Source of the DNA: Diploptera punctata | Lineage: Eukaryota; Arthropoda; Insecta; Blattodea; Blaberidae | Assembly: GCA_030220185.1 (NCBI GenBank) | Contig: JASPKZ010007540.1 | Coordinates: 20,822-84,821 of the forward strand | Length of the DNA stretch: 64,000 nucleotides | Direction: 5' to 3' | Shown: positions 11,611 through 24,800 of the stretch, one piece after another | Numbering within the stretch: position 1 is the first letter of the stretch | How the letters are laid out: each line of letters opens with the position of its first letter | Notes under the pieces: generated by a model | Seen by the model: only the letters and a program-made list of their open reading frames with translations | Databases searched by the model: none | What the model was told of the DNA's origin: nothing | Made by a program: the position numbers and the translations under genes

Positions 11611-12019
11611 TTAACTTTTATAGGAATTAATCACTATGAGGTTTAATTTATGGTGAAATTAAATGATTCTTACCTCTCCTCATATAAATCTTCTAAGTAG
11701 ATCGCGATTTCGAGACCATAACGGTCTCATCTTCAGTACTTTTTTGGCGACTGATGTTATGTCGATCGGAAGAAACTCTTCTTCTTCTTCCCTCTGTTGG
11801 TAGACCGATGAACCTCTGGATCAGGTCGAAATTCCCGCAAATTTTGACCTGATCCAGAGGTTCATCGGTCCACCAACAGAGGGAAGAAGAAGAGTTTCTT
11901 CCGATCGACATAACATCAGTCGCCAAAAAAGTACTAAAGATGACACCGTTATGGTCTCGAAATTGCGATCTACTTAGAAGATTTATATGAGGAGAGGTAA
12001 GAATCATTTAATTTCACCA
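11611..12019. mobile_element. PLE fold-back with 14-bp TSD
   Basis: Duplication TATGTGAAACATAT at 11597-11610 and 12020-12033. Left tail GGAATTAATCACTATGAGG, arms of about 170 bp (ATGGTGAAATTAAATGATTC). Arms meet in PLE coding DNA. Minus hammerhead 11696-11740; the plus-arm copy has CTAAAGA and is damaged. Confidence 0.9.
11696..11740 (-). ncRNA. Hammerhead-type ribozyme candidate
   Basis: Identical through the core to 62-107: AGTA/TACT, CTGAAGA, GAGACC/GGTCTC, GAA, AT-CGCG-AT, C17. Confidence 0.62.
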
Positions 12020-12241
12020 TATGTGAAACATATGTCTAAAACTGAAGTTCCTAGGGCAACTGTGCATTGCCATCTTAGAGAGATGAGATCAACTGGTCAT
12101 CCAATGAATGAAGAGATGGAGTGAAAACTTTTGAGGACCATAAGTCTTTCTAGGACTATGATCTGTATCTGATGATGACGATTATAAAATTAATGTAATA
12201 TTCACTTTATTTATGTAATCTTCCCCTACTTGCTTAGTAAA

Positions 12242-12547
12242 GTAAAGTAAAGTAAAGTAGTCCCACTACAGGCCTCAGGAGGCCCTTGGGGTATTAGAAG
12301 GTTAAGGCTCCCACTTTTTCTAACAATCGGCACTTGATGTCAGCCGGGTTGTCAGCCCTGCATGATGGCCGCCTTTACCCCAGAACAAGCATCTGGTACT
12401 CATTTCCGTTAGAGGCTGAGTCGACCCCAGGGCCATAGTGCCGCCAGAAGGTTTTGGTCAGTTTAAAAATCCTGACCCCACCGGGACTTGAACCGTCGAC
12501 CTTCCGGCTTGTAGCTCAGCGCCTTAACCACTACGCTACGGCGTGCC
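12242..12547 (-). mobile_element. tRNA-derived SINE (family B)
   Basis: Minus-strand head GCGTAGTGGTTAAGGCGCTG with box B GGTTCAAGTC, ending in (AGTAA)n. Perfect 19-bp duplication CCCCTACTTGCTTAGTAAA on both sides. Confidence 0.88.
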
Positions 12548-13104
12548 CCCCTACTTGCTTAGTAAAATACTAAAATACATGGCACCATTTGAGTTCGGAA
12601 TTGTCGGATATGCCCTTTTTTGAGGGAGATCTTTAATTTTTATAAATTATTATCAGTAGCTTATAAGAAACCATTCATAAATTTTATATAAAAGAATGTT
12701 TCATTCTTGAGTTTGCAAGTTGTACAATACTTGTACTATTTCTTCTATACTTTGTTGGTAAGTACAAATTTGTTTCCTGCACCTAAGTAGATTAGCTGCC
12801 ATTAATGAACTATGTTTCATTTATAAAAGTTTGTCTGTCCTTTCAAACTGTTACATGAATGTTTGTAAGACAGAATCTATATTCATAAACATAATTATAA
12901 AGAGAGTGAATTGGAAATATACATCTCACCTCATAAATTAAATATTCATGGACATATTTTAATGTTACATTTAATTTAACATTTTCCAGTCCTGGACTGT
13001 TTCTAAAATAAAATTCATGGATATGTTTTGGAGACAAATGTCTCCATTCTCAACTTTATTCTGATTTAAAATATATTTTTTTTACCTCATATCCTGTCTT
13101 CTAT

Positions 13105-13145
13105 TTAGACCGGTTTCAAAACCTAAGCAGTTTCATCATCAGTAA
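13105..13145 (-). ncRNA. Hammerhead-type ribozyme candidate
   Basis: Helix I TTA/TAA, CTGATGA, U, helix II GAAACT/GGTTTT (wobbles), GAA, helix III AC-CG-GT, C17. Core intact. Confidence 0.58.
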
Positions 13146-13343
13146 TTTTATGACCAATGTTTTGTCATCCAGGAACACTGCTGCTTACTCCATCTGTTGG
13201 TGGACTGACAAACCTCTGAATCAAATCAATTTCCCTGGAAATTTTTGAATTTCCTTGGGAAATTATTTTGATTCGAAGGCTCATTGGTTCAACAGATAGA
13301 GTAAGCAGAAGTGCTCCTGGACGACAGAATGTCGGTTGTAAAA

Positions 13344-13384
13344 TTACTGATGATGGAACTGCCTGGGTTTTGAAACTGGTCTAA
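13344..13384 (+). ncRNA. Hammerhead-type ribozyme candidate
   Basis: Partner arm: TTA/TAA, CTGATGA, helix II weaker, GAAAC-TG-GTC, predicted cleavage after C13381. Distal helix I GTT/AAC after a 6-by-6 internal loop. Confidence 0.55.
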
Positions 13385-14094
13385 ATAGAAAACAGATATG
13401 AGTGAGGTGAGGTATAAAGAGTTTTATTTTAAAATTTTAAATTAAATCTCATAGTGATATTTCCTATAATAGTTCAATATATTCTGACTGTTTGTATAAT
13501 AATTACCATGCTTGCCATTGGTTCTGAGATTCAAAGATGCATCAATGGATTTTTAAGGGTATAAAAATTCTAAACAAATGGCCTAAATTTATGGCAAGTA
13601 AAAGAACCTCAAGGCTGAAGATGCCATTGAGCAAAATTTGTTAACCCTCTCATGTCCAAATTTGAATTCCGACATTAATGACCTAAGCTGTTAAAGAGCA
13701 TCGTTAAATCAAATACTATCTAACTGTAGTGGGATATTCTTGTCATTGAGGTTTCTTCACTCTAGTGACGTATTAGACAAATTTATGAGGTGAGATATAT
13801 ATTTTCAATTCATTTTCTTTATATTATTATCTCATAGTGTAACATTATGTCAATTATTGATATAAGCATAATTATTTTGTTCTGCATGATCATAAATGAT
13901 GAGTTGCACAAAAAATTCAAATTCTCACATACATGGAAGTTATTCTAGTACATGCTATATAGTTCAGTGTCATTACTTATGCACTTATCATGTAGCTAGT
14001 GTTGCTGTTTTGTATTTCAGATGGTGTAAAGGACTGCACTAACTTTGCCACTTATTTCTGCATGTAACTGCACAATATCAAAGGTAAGACTAGT

Positions 14095-14196
14095 TTAATC
14101 TGCAAATTTTACCAACACTGCATTCTTAGTAACATTTTCACCAGCATTGTAGTTGATTTTCTCCACTATGCCATCTTTGGGAGCTCGAATCGTATG
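14095..14196 (-). CDS. MCCC1: MCCC1 exon 12 (C-terminus)
   Basis: [20 protein letters not shown] and on to VLVKFAD then TAA at 14097-14095. It completes the biotinyl fold (family pattern KMEHTI-PKDG). A clear AATAAA was not found nearby. Confidence 0.92.
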   Translation of the reverse strand, partial: HTIRAPKDGIVEKINYNAGENVTKNAVLVKFAD

Positions 14197-15843
14197 CTGC
14201 AAAACAGAATTATATGTGTATAAAAAATCAAACAGTCAGTTATATGACAGAATTAGGTACAATATATTTATAATATTGTTTAGTTGTTTCTTGACTCACC
14301 TCATACTTCTTCACTCCCACGCAGACTCGAGTTTCTTCACTTCATTTGTGACATTCTCAATGCTGTATTACGTTCACAACTGATGTCCAACGGCCTCCTC
14401 TGAACGTAATACACTTGTGAACGTAATACAGCATTGAGAATGTCACAAATGAAGTGAAGAAACCTGAGTCTGCGTGGGGGTTAAGAAGTATGAGGTGAGT
14501 CAAGAAACAACTAAACAATATATTTATATTTACAATGTCAACAGAGCAGAAATTTTCCATAATTTAAATAAATAGGCCAAACTGGCTTTATAACATAATG
14601 TAAAGTTCCCAATAAAGGTTTTCTTAATAAAGAAGCTGCCATTTGCATGATCGAACAATGTTTCGTAGCATTTGACATTTTGGAGTTAACAGTGTATAAG
14701 AGAAACAATTGCATTTAGACTGGAGTGCTCAGGTAGCTCAGTTGGTAGAGCATTCACATAGAAAGCGAAAGGTCCTGTTCTCTGAGCATGTATTTTTCTC
14801 TTCAAATATAATAGGCCAATTCCTTCTTTATTTAGTCTTGTGTCCCTGTTCCAAGGATCAACTTAGCCCAATTTCAATGATGTCTATTTTCAGAACCAAA
14901 TAATATATGTATATACTGCATACATGGGGACATGAGTGCTCCCTAGAGGGAGTTTCTTAACCAAGCTAATTTAGTTATGCTTATGGTGAAATTAAATGTT
15001 TCTTACCTCTCCTCATATAAATTTTCTAATTTAATTTCACCATAAATTAAACCTCATAATGATTAATTCCTATAAAAGTTAAATTAGTTATGCTTGTTTA
15101 CCTACAGATGTCAACAAGAGATATAGGTTAGCAGATCGCCTCAATGAGACATCTAGTAGGCAACTAAGGTATAACTTGGATGAATGTTAGTTAAATTTTG
15201 CACAGAGGCCTTTTTATTCTGACTTGCAGTTCTTTTATGAGCTTGAAAATCTTCAGACTCGGGACCCATGGCTTAAAGTACCTTCCGGAGACTTGTTCTT
15301 TGGATTTTTCCATCCTAAAAATCCATCGAACCATGGCCAGTTTTGAACCTGCATCCCTCAGAACTGAACAGTAATTATTATTGTAAATCAATGGTAAAGA
15401 GAAAATTTTTTGCCTGAACCGGGAATCGAACCCCGAACCTTTAGCTTTCCGTGCTAATGCTCTGCCACTGAGCTAATCCAGGCAAGAATCCTTCCTTTAC
15501 CTTACTCTACTGGCCCCACATTCAATTGCAATGAATCATCATTCACAAATACACAATGAATGGCTTCTACCTGAAGAAGGCACAGCTATAGCAGGCAAAA
15601 ATTTTTCTCTTTACCATTGATTTACAATAATTTAATTGTGTTCATTAATTTACTTATTTCTATGATAGTAATAGCTTTAGCTTCTCAATATTAATTTAAT
15701 AAGTAATTATTATATTTAATTTGATGAATTATTTTAAGCAATTAGGCAAAGATTTATTATAGATATTATGAGTTAGTTATGTACTACTCACCTCATATTT
15801 CTAGCTGTTTTGAAGACTTAAGTTTTGATGCCTTAAGCTTTGA

Positions 15844-15882
<39 letters not shown>

Positions 15883-18800
15883 AAGGATGTGACTGAGAAC
15901 AGGGATGGGGTAAAAAGAAATGACTGCCTCTTACTTGGCTTATACCACTGATGAATAACAAAACCAATACCCCTTCAAAACAAAAATAAATTTACCCCAA
16001 CCAATTTACCTTGTTAAGTGTAGTGCTAGGCATGCTACCACCTGAGCCAGTACAGCAGACAAATAAAATGTTAAATTAGGGAAAAAAATTCAATTTGATT
16101 GTTGATTGAATCAGAATGAGAATATTTGTCACTAACTGGATAGAAGTAAAACAATAGAGAATAGAATAGACTGATTATTAAGGAACATATTGGGAATGAA
16201 TATGAAAATAATGATAAAGGTGATATCTAATAAAGAAATAAATTGTAAGGTTTATGATATGAGAGAATGTTAGATTTGATTTATGTTGTTAGACTTATGT
16301 GACAAGTAACAATTAGAAATTCAGGTAAAATTTGATCACTCGCCTCATATTATTCTTCTTATTCAACTATAAACTAGTATCAGAACTTAGTATCTGTTCC
16401 ATCCTCAGTATCATCACGACCGTTGTTCTACTGTCTTGAAGAGACATCCTTCGCTCCTTCCATTAGCAGACTGAAAACCTCGAAACCAGGTCATTCTCCC
16501 CAGGAATTTCAAAGTTCATCAATTTCTCCTTTTCGCTCTTTTGAATGTACATCTTTTCCCTACATTCAAAAGAGCGAAAAGAAGAAATTGATAAACTTTG
16601 AAATTCCTGGGAAGGAGCGAAGGATAGCTCTTCAAGACGACTGAACAACGGTCATGATGATACTGAGGATGGAACGGAAACTAAGTTCCAAAACTAGTTT
16701 ATAGTTGAATAAGAAGAATAATATGAGATGAGTGATCAAATTTTACCTAAATGAATATACCTCATAGTGTGAATTCCTAAAATAAGCAACAATTAAAAAG
16801 TTAACTCCATCAGCAAATAAAGAGAATAATGATGATCTTGATGAAGATTTTCGGGCTGTAGGCCATGGTCGTGAGGCTTGTAGTTCCCCGACGTTTCGCC
16901 AGAGACTGCGTCTGGCATCCTCAAGGGTTGTCTTGAGACTGGCAATTCTGTCCGCTGTCTGTCCTATTTATACGTTCACCGCGATGTGTTCGTAGGTTGT
17001 ATCTGCCTTCTGATTGGTCAGCGTTATGGACTTCCATTGCTCCAATGAGATTGCTGTTTGATGGTCTAGTCGACTGTACGTTATATCTGCCATCTGATTG
17101 GTCAGCGGTAGGGACTTCCATAATTCCACTGAGATTTATGTTTGATAGTCTAGTCGACTGTACTTGTAAACCTCTACAAGTACAGTTGACTAGACTATCA
17201 AACAACAACAATCTCAGTGGAATTATAGAAGTCCCTACCGCTGACAAATCAGATGGCAGATATAACGTACAGTCGACTAGACCATCAAACAGCAATCTCA
17301 TTGGAGCAATGGAAGTCCATAACGCTGACCAATCAGAAGGCAGATACAACCTACGAACACATTGCAGTGAACGTATAAATAGGACAGACAGCGGACAGAA
17401 TTGCCAGTCTCAAGACAACCCTTGAGGATTACAGACGCAGTCTCTGGCGAAACGTCGGGGAACTACAAGCCTCACGACCACGGCCTACAGCCCGAAAATC
17501 TTCATCAAGATCATCATTGCAACTCTGGACGTGAAAGTCTACGTGAATACAAAGAGAATAATGTTGAGCACATACCTCCATCTTCATAGCTATCACAATA
17601 ACAAGTGGGTCTCCTGCTTTCACAGAGTCCCCTATTTTCACACACACTTTCTCTACAATGCCAGGAAGAGGTGACAATGCAGAGTCTCCAATAATGCCAC
17701 TACCACCTAGCTTCTCAGTCTTGTACTTGGGTACAGGCAGCGTGAATTTAAAACTACCATCCTGCAATTACAAAAAAAAATTAAGATTGTACCATCTCTA
17801 CTAGCTAGTAACAGTAACTACTTCAGCCTTAGCTTTTTGCTGTTGTTGCACAGATTTTTATTACAAATTTTTGTATATTCAACTTTTTGTGAAAATTCTC
17901 TCTTTTTTTAAAGTAGTGTAAGAAACACATTACAGTAAAAGCTCCTTATTCGTTGGAGATACATTCCATAATATGCCACAGATACGGAAATTGTGATTAT
18001 GGAATGGTAATTTGTATAGGTTCCAAAATAAAATAAAAATTATCATAAGTAATGCCACGAGTGAATTTATCTAGAGAATTTAAAAATTAAGAATGGCATT
18101 TGTTAGGACTATTTAACGAATAAAATTAAGCTGTTTACTCACAAATCATTATTTAAATATAGTTTTTTAAAATATTTATATATTTAATGTAAACGGCGAT
18201 GTTTGAAAACAAATGAGAAATGTTTATTATGTTTCATTTGTTCATCACTGCAACCAGATCATATTATTTACTGCCAAAGGATTGCAATATTGTAAGAATG
18301 CACCCTCGTGGAGAAAAATGAAACACATCAAACTGTTTATAACCAACATTATAGGTTATTAAATAATATCTGATGTCCTATGATGCAAATATGTCAATTA
18401 TATTTTTCTGGAACGTAAATACCTGGGAAATAATACATTTAAGAAAGTGCAAACAGTGGTTTATTTATTTTTTTGGGTATAATCAATTGTACAAATGTTT
18501 TTCTATTATTTCCCACAAGCATTATCTATCTGGTTACATTTGTGCACTATATATACAATCTGGGAGCCATTTGCATTCTAGGATTCTTACATCTTAATAT
18601 ATAAACTGTTATATTCAATGTGTTTCTTAGAGAGTCAGTCACTGCAAAATAATGCTCTGTCCTATACAGAATGTTAAAAAGAAGGAGCTTGTTTTAATAT
18701 GATAAAATTGAGATGAAACACGACTGTGATTGGTTGTAAATCAATATTGATTGATATGTGATTGGTCATTGACTCTCATTTGGAACATAAATTAAATAGT

Positions 18801-21800
18801 CAAAATAAAATCAATTTAATGAGAGATTTTGAACAATTTTTATTAATTATTGTCAGGCTAAAGCAAAGGCTTAAAGAACTTAGTAATCTTTTCCTGTTTT
18901 GCTGCTTTCAAAAGGTCATTCAATTCAGATTGATATTCAGCTGTGAATTCTGGGATAGAATTCCTTATTTTGTCTTTGGATTTCTTGATGAATCGTACAG
19001 TTGATTCATTAACATTGAAATAATGTGATATGGATGCAAATGACTCGCCAATGCATAAATGGTCAAGCATTTCTATTTTTATGGCAACACTACTTTTTTT
19101 CCACTTTGGAACTAATTTTGATCTCAAAGTTCATCAAACTGGCACCAGATGGCAGTTGGAAAGATGGTGGTGATGGCAGAAGTTCGACAGTCAGAGTTTT
19201 GGCTGAGGATGGAAGGGATGCCTTCAGAAACCAGCCCGGCAAAAATCACAGAGTTTTGTGAGGTGAGATGTAAAAATAATATCCATTTCATTTATATAAA
19301 ATGTATACCTTAGGTCGCTAAACACTTCTGCAACAAAAATGCATCCTTTTGTTGTTTTTTTTTTAAATATGGTAAGAAGTCATTTGTCCTACAGTTTCCT
19401 TATTTTCTGCTAATCAGTGCACAGTCAGTCTTAGCTTTTCAGAGCTGTTGTGCCATAGAAGTATTTACTTGTATTTATTATTAAGTTAAATGTTTAATAT
19501 AAACACACAGCATACTTTTTAAACTTCATAGGTAAATGAAAATGCGGAATAAGGAGCTGAGAGAAGATTGATAATACTTATATAAAGCATTTTTATAATT
19601 GGAACAATCAAAATATAGTTTGTTACCTTTGTGAAAACATGAACATCGGTAGGTGTGATGACAACACGAGATTTGACAACTACATTATCCACACGACAGG
19701 TGAGTTCTAATCCTGTCTCAGTTTTATTGAGTGAACCAGCCACTTTGTAAACTTGCTGTCCATTGTTCACTTTCATAGAAAAGTTGTTTGGTCTTCTGTA
19801 GGTAATTTGTGCTGTCATATCTGTAACATTTTACACATTATGAAAATACAATAGGAAGTAACATTATGAGGTTCTACTTAATCCATTCACTTCAGATTTA
19901 AGTGCTCAATGCATTTCCCCAGAAACCAGATTTAAGTCACCATAAATTATATTAAGTTATGTAGGTAGGAAATAACACTATGAGGTTTTATTTAAATTAA
20001 TATTGGGAAGTAAACATTATGAGGTTATATCATTAATGGTGAGTGGAGAACATATTTTAATCGACTCACCTCATACATTTTCAAACTTTTTTGATACCGA
20101 CAGTTTCAGACAATATCATGTCCTTCTTCAGTCATGGCTTCCACTGATGAAATTTGTTCTCCACTCACTATTAACTATGAGGTTTATTTTAATTAATTTT
20201 CAGTTGTTTTTTTATTCACCTCATATTTCTTGACTCCCATGTAAACCCAGGTTTCGTCCGGACATTTGTGACATTATTGATGCAACACCACGATCAAAAC
20301 TGCCATCCAGTGGTTTTTTCTTTTGTAAATTGATTTCTGCGCTCTCTGATGGCTGACCGATGAACTTCCAAATCAATCCCTCTCATTTTCACCGGGTATT
20401 TCAAAATTCATAGTTTTCTTTTTATTCTTGCATACGTAAATTTTCTCCCTTTGGTTTTTCTAACTGTTTAAGTAATTTTGCCTTGGTTTCAATTCTGTGT
20501 TTTTCTGACCAAACATGTGCAGCTATTGCAGATTTTTCTGTTTCTCCATTTTTAACATTTCTAAGGTGTTCTTTCAATCTTGTATTTAAATTCCTTTTTG
20601 TTTTCCCTATGTATGTAATGTATGTATAACTTATCACAATCTTTATAATCAATTTGATAAATTCCTGATTTGTTGTAGTCTTCAATTTTTTCATTTTTGT
20701 TGGTTTTGATTAAATTATTCAAACTGTAATCATTTTTCAGTGCTAATTTAATGTCAAATTTGTTGACAATTTTTTTAAACTTATTAAATACTAAGGGGTG
20801 GTATGTAAATTTCTTGAATTTTTTACCAATTTTCTTATCTGTCTGAAGACTACTTTCATTTATCATTTTTTGAATTTATTTATTTTCTTGTGAATCATCT
20901 TTTGTTGAAATCCATTATCTTTTGCAATTTTTATAATGTGTTTTTTCTCTTTCTTGAAATTTTCTTTGCTCATGGGAACATTCACAAGTCTGTGTGTCAA
21001 ATTATTAAGTACTGCTTGTTTGTGCAAAATATGGTTAAATCCTGTTGCTTTAATATAATTACCAATGTGACTTTCTTTTCTGTATATTCCAAATTCTATT
21101 TTCCTTTTTTCCTCATTCCTGATCAATTTAAGGTCTAAAAATGGTATTTCTTGGTTATTTTCTGCTTCCATGGGAAATTTAATTGTTTTATTATGAATAT
21201 TTAAAAGTTTAACGGCATCTTCCAATTGTTTTTGATTTACTATTGCTATGATATCGTCCTGTCCTGCTCCGTAGCCGAGTGGTTAAGGCAGGAACCCTTG
21301 GCGCAGAGCTACGGGATTTGTACTGGTTCGAGTCTCCATGGGGGAAGAAATTTTTCTCATGGTATTTCGGACAGTATGGGACCAGTGCCCACCCAGCATC
21401 GTGAGCAATTTGGGTAGCTACAATAAGTAGCGACTCCAGGTTGAAAAAACCAGCTATAATGGCTGGTGGACTCAACATGCTGACCACTTGTCACCCCTAC
21501 ACTGGCTAGATGTTCATCTACCTCTATGATTGACACATGTGGATGTGAGGCCAGCTGCCAGCTGATAGGCCAAGAGCCCTCGAGGCCAGTCGTGCCATGG
21601 AATTTTTGGAATGATATCGTCCACATTTCTACTCAAAAATTTAAAAATCAAAGGGTATGCTTTGGTTACCTGACATTCAAAGTTACCCATAAACATATTT
21701 ACTAAGAATGGTGATAATGGATTTCCCATTGCAAGTCCTGATCTTTGCCTATAGTATTTTCCTCTGAAGGTGAAGAACATTTGATTTAAGCATAATCTGG

Positions 21801-24800
21801 TTAATTTCATGTACTCTTTAACACTATCATCTACCTTGTTTTCTTTCAACCATTTTTCTAAAATTTCCATAGTTTTGTCAGTTGGGATGTTTGTGACATC
21901 AAATGAGATCAATCTTTCTGATGGTTCGATTTCTACATTTTCTAATTTTTCTATTAGTTGGTAAGAGTTTTCCAATGCTAAATTTTCAAATTTGTTTATA
22001 CCTTTGAATTTATTGTTTAACCATTTTGATATATTGTATGTCGGTGAATTGATATTGTTGATAATTGGTCTCATTTTCATTCCATTTTTATGGATTTTAG
22101 GAAAACCATGAATGTTGGAGTTTCTGCGATTTGATATTTTCAATTTGAACTTCTCCTTTTCTAAGATATATTTTAAAATTGATCTTAGATTGCATTCTAC
22201 TTCTTTAATTGTTTTTTCAAGGGGATTTGTTTTTATTTCTTCACATTCTTCTCTCTTTAATAAATTCTTCATTCTATCATTGTAATCTTCTCTATCCAAA
22301 ATGACTAAATTATTCCCTTTATCTGATTTTGAAAAAAAAAATTATTCAAGTTTTTTTGAGTCTAGAGATATCTTTCCTCAATTTAATGTTGATTTGTTCT
22401 CGAACATGTTTAGGATATATTTTTCTATATCATCATCAGCTTGACTACAGTCTAGCTAAACTGACGATGATATAGAAAAATATATTGAAACATGTTCGAG
22501 AACAAATCAACATTAAATTGAGGAAAGATATTTTAGACTCAAAAAAACTTAATTAAAAGAACCTCAAAATATTACTTCCTAAAATAAATCATTAGAACAT
22601 TTTTATTATTAATGTTTATGACTTTCTTCATGTTTTGTTTTGCATTGGTTTTCTATATTTGTGTTTTTAATTTTTTCAATAATTTCCCCACAATCTTTCC
22701 TGATAAATGTTTGTATTTTTTTATACTTCTTCAAAAGTACACCAGATGGAAGTTTAGAAAATTACCGGCAAAAGAAAAAATGACAGTCGTGAAAACAGCT
22801 GAAGATGGAAAAGATGTTTTTTCCGATACTGCAGTTATGTATTAAAAAAACATAGATGTATGAGGTAAGAAGAATTCACGATTCATTTGATTCTTATTAA
22901 GAAAAATTATGAGGTATTAATCATTTAAATTCATCAGAGAATTTTTTTTTTTGAGTTTTGACTGAAGATGGATGAGACTTCACCCAAAACCATGGTTTCG
23001 TGAAAAAGCAAGAAATTTATGAGGTGAGTTTCCAAAAAAATTTTCTCCGATGAATTTAAATAAACTCGTAATCTTCTCTTCTCCCTTAAAGTAAGAATCC
23101 ACTTCTTCATTTTTTTTTTACCTACATAACTTAATAAATAAGAGTCCACATTTATATAACTGGGAGAATAATACGAGGGCAGATCGGAAAGTAACGCACA
23201 ATAATTTTTTTCTGCCTTGGTATTGCAGCTAGAATGTTGAAATTTCACAGAGATATAGTTTGAAGTTTTCACTACAAATGGTATTTTTTTCTCAGGTGCA
23301 CCTCTTGCGAGAGAAGCTTGAACTATGCAACAAAGATGGCGCGCATGCTACAGTCGTCCACCTGTGAGGAACAGAGAAGTGTTGTTCGATTTTTGTGGGC
23401 CAAAGGGCATAAACCCAGTGAAATTCACAGGGACATGCGTGGCGTGTATGGGGATGATTGTATGGACCGTAGCAATGTCTCCAGGTGGTGCACATTCTTC
23501 CAAGAGGGACGCGTGAACCTTAGTGATTCGCCACGCTCCGGCCGGCCGACAACAGCAGCAATCCCGCAGAATGTCAGAGGCATTGAGGCGGCAATTCTGA
23601 ACGACCGGCGTGTGCAACTGCGAGCCTTATCGCAGAAGTTCAACATTTCCTATGGTGCGGTGTACGATATTGTTTATGAAAATTTGAAATTCCGTAAAGT
23701 TAGTGCTCGCTGGGTGCCTAAGAACCTGACAAACGACCACAAGGGCCAGCGAATGATGGCAAGCTTGGACCACTTAATGCGGTACACCGCACAAGGACAT
23801 GACTTTCTGGAAGGAATCGTCACAGGTGATGAGTCGTGGGCGTACCACTACACGCCCGAAACAAAGCAGGCATCAATGGAGTGGAAACATGTTGGTTCCC
23901 CAGTAAAGAAAAAATTCAAAGTGACTCAATCTGCCAGGAAAGTGCTTGTGACAGTGTTCTGGGATATGCAAGGTGTTTTATTGGTGGACTTTGCTGAACA
24001 CGGGACCACTGTGAATGCTGCGGCCTACATTAAAACTTTGGTGAAGTTGCGTCGTGCCATTCGTGACAAATGTCACAACATTAACGTTAAACTTCTTCAT
24101 GACAATGCTCGCCCCCATGTTGCTGCTGTCGTTCGTCAGAAAATCGCCGAATTTGGTTGGGAGGTGCTCCAGCATCCACCATACAGTCTGGATCTTGCAC
24201 CATCGGACTTTCATCTGTTTGGTCCCATGAAGAAATTCCTGGCCGGCAAACGCTTTGAGACATGTGGAAGTGAAATCAGCAGTGCGCAGATGGCTACACT
24301 CCAACCAAATGGACTTCTACAAACAGGGCATATTGAAACTGGTAACACGATGGGAAAAATGTGTTGAGAAAGTTGGTGACTATGTCGAAAAGTAGGTAAA
24401 AGATGTAAGTTCATTTGTGATTTTTTTCCTTTTTTTTACTATTAAACTTTTTAAAAAAAAATTATTGTGCGTTACTTTCCGATCTGCCCTCGTAGTTTTA
24501 TATACAAGTATTTTCAGATTAATGTTCATTAAAGGAGTGGTGACAACAAGAGTCCCTGTAATGCATAAAGCATGCATTTCCAATTAAAAAATACTATATC
24601 TTAAATTGTTTAATAGTAAGATCTTTAAAAATGATTGGATATTTAAATACCCTCAGAAAACTAAAGCAGCAGGAACCTAATAGGAGATTTAAATCTGAAG
24701 TACTTAAAGGTTAATGAAATTTGTTTTTATCTGACTTTAGTTTCTGCTAAAGACTGATATACTCACTCTGTCCTCCACAAGCGAAGTTAAAATCACGCAC

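Larger units (their letters stand above)
13078..13420. mobile_element. PLE fold-back with hammerheads in both arms
   Basis: Arms end ACCTCATATC / GATATGAG and include PLE C-terminal coding remnants near the centre. Confidence 0.8.
12906..13812. mobile_element. PLE fold-back arms enclosing another fold-back
   Basis: GAATTGGAAATATACATCTC at 12906 is inverted at 13790. The space between holds the element 13078-13420 and a repeat piece (13500-13690) shared with 51550-51750. Confidence 0.65.
17933..19562 (-). mobile_element. Tigger/pogo-like transposon relic
   Basis: Left end CAGTAAAAGCTCCTTATTCG after TA; the right end near 19545 keeps ATAAGGAGCT. A second, opposite copy of about 0.7 kb lies at 59515-60232. 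Interrupted by a PLE tail at 19128-19300. Confidence 0.7.

Noticed and set aside
16921..17425. Pair of 142-codon ORFs on opposite strands
   Set aside because: They are the same sequence read in the two arms of a palindrome and encode no known domain.
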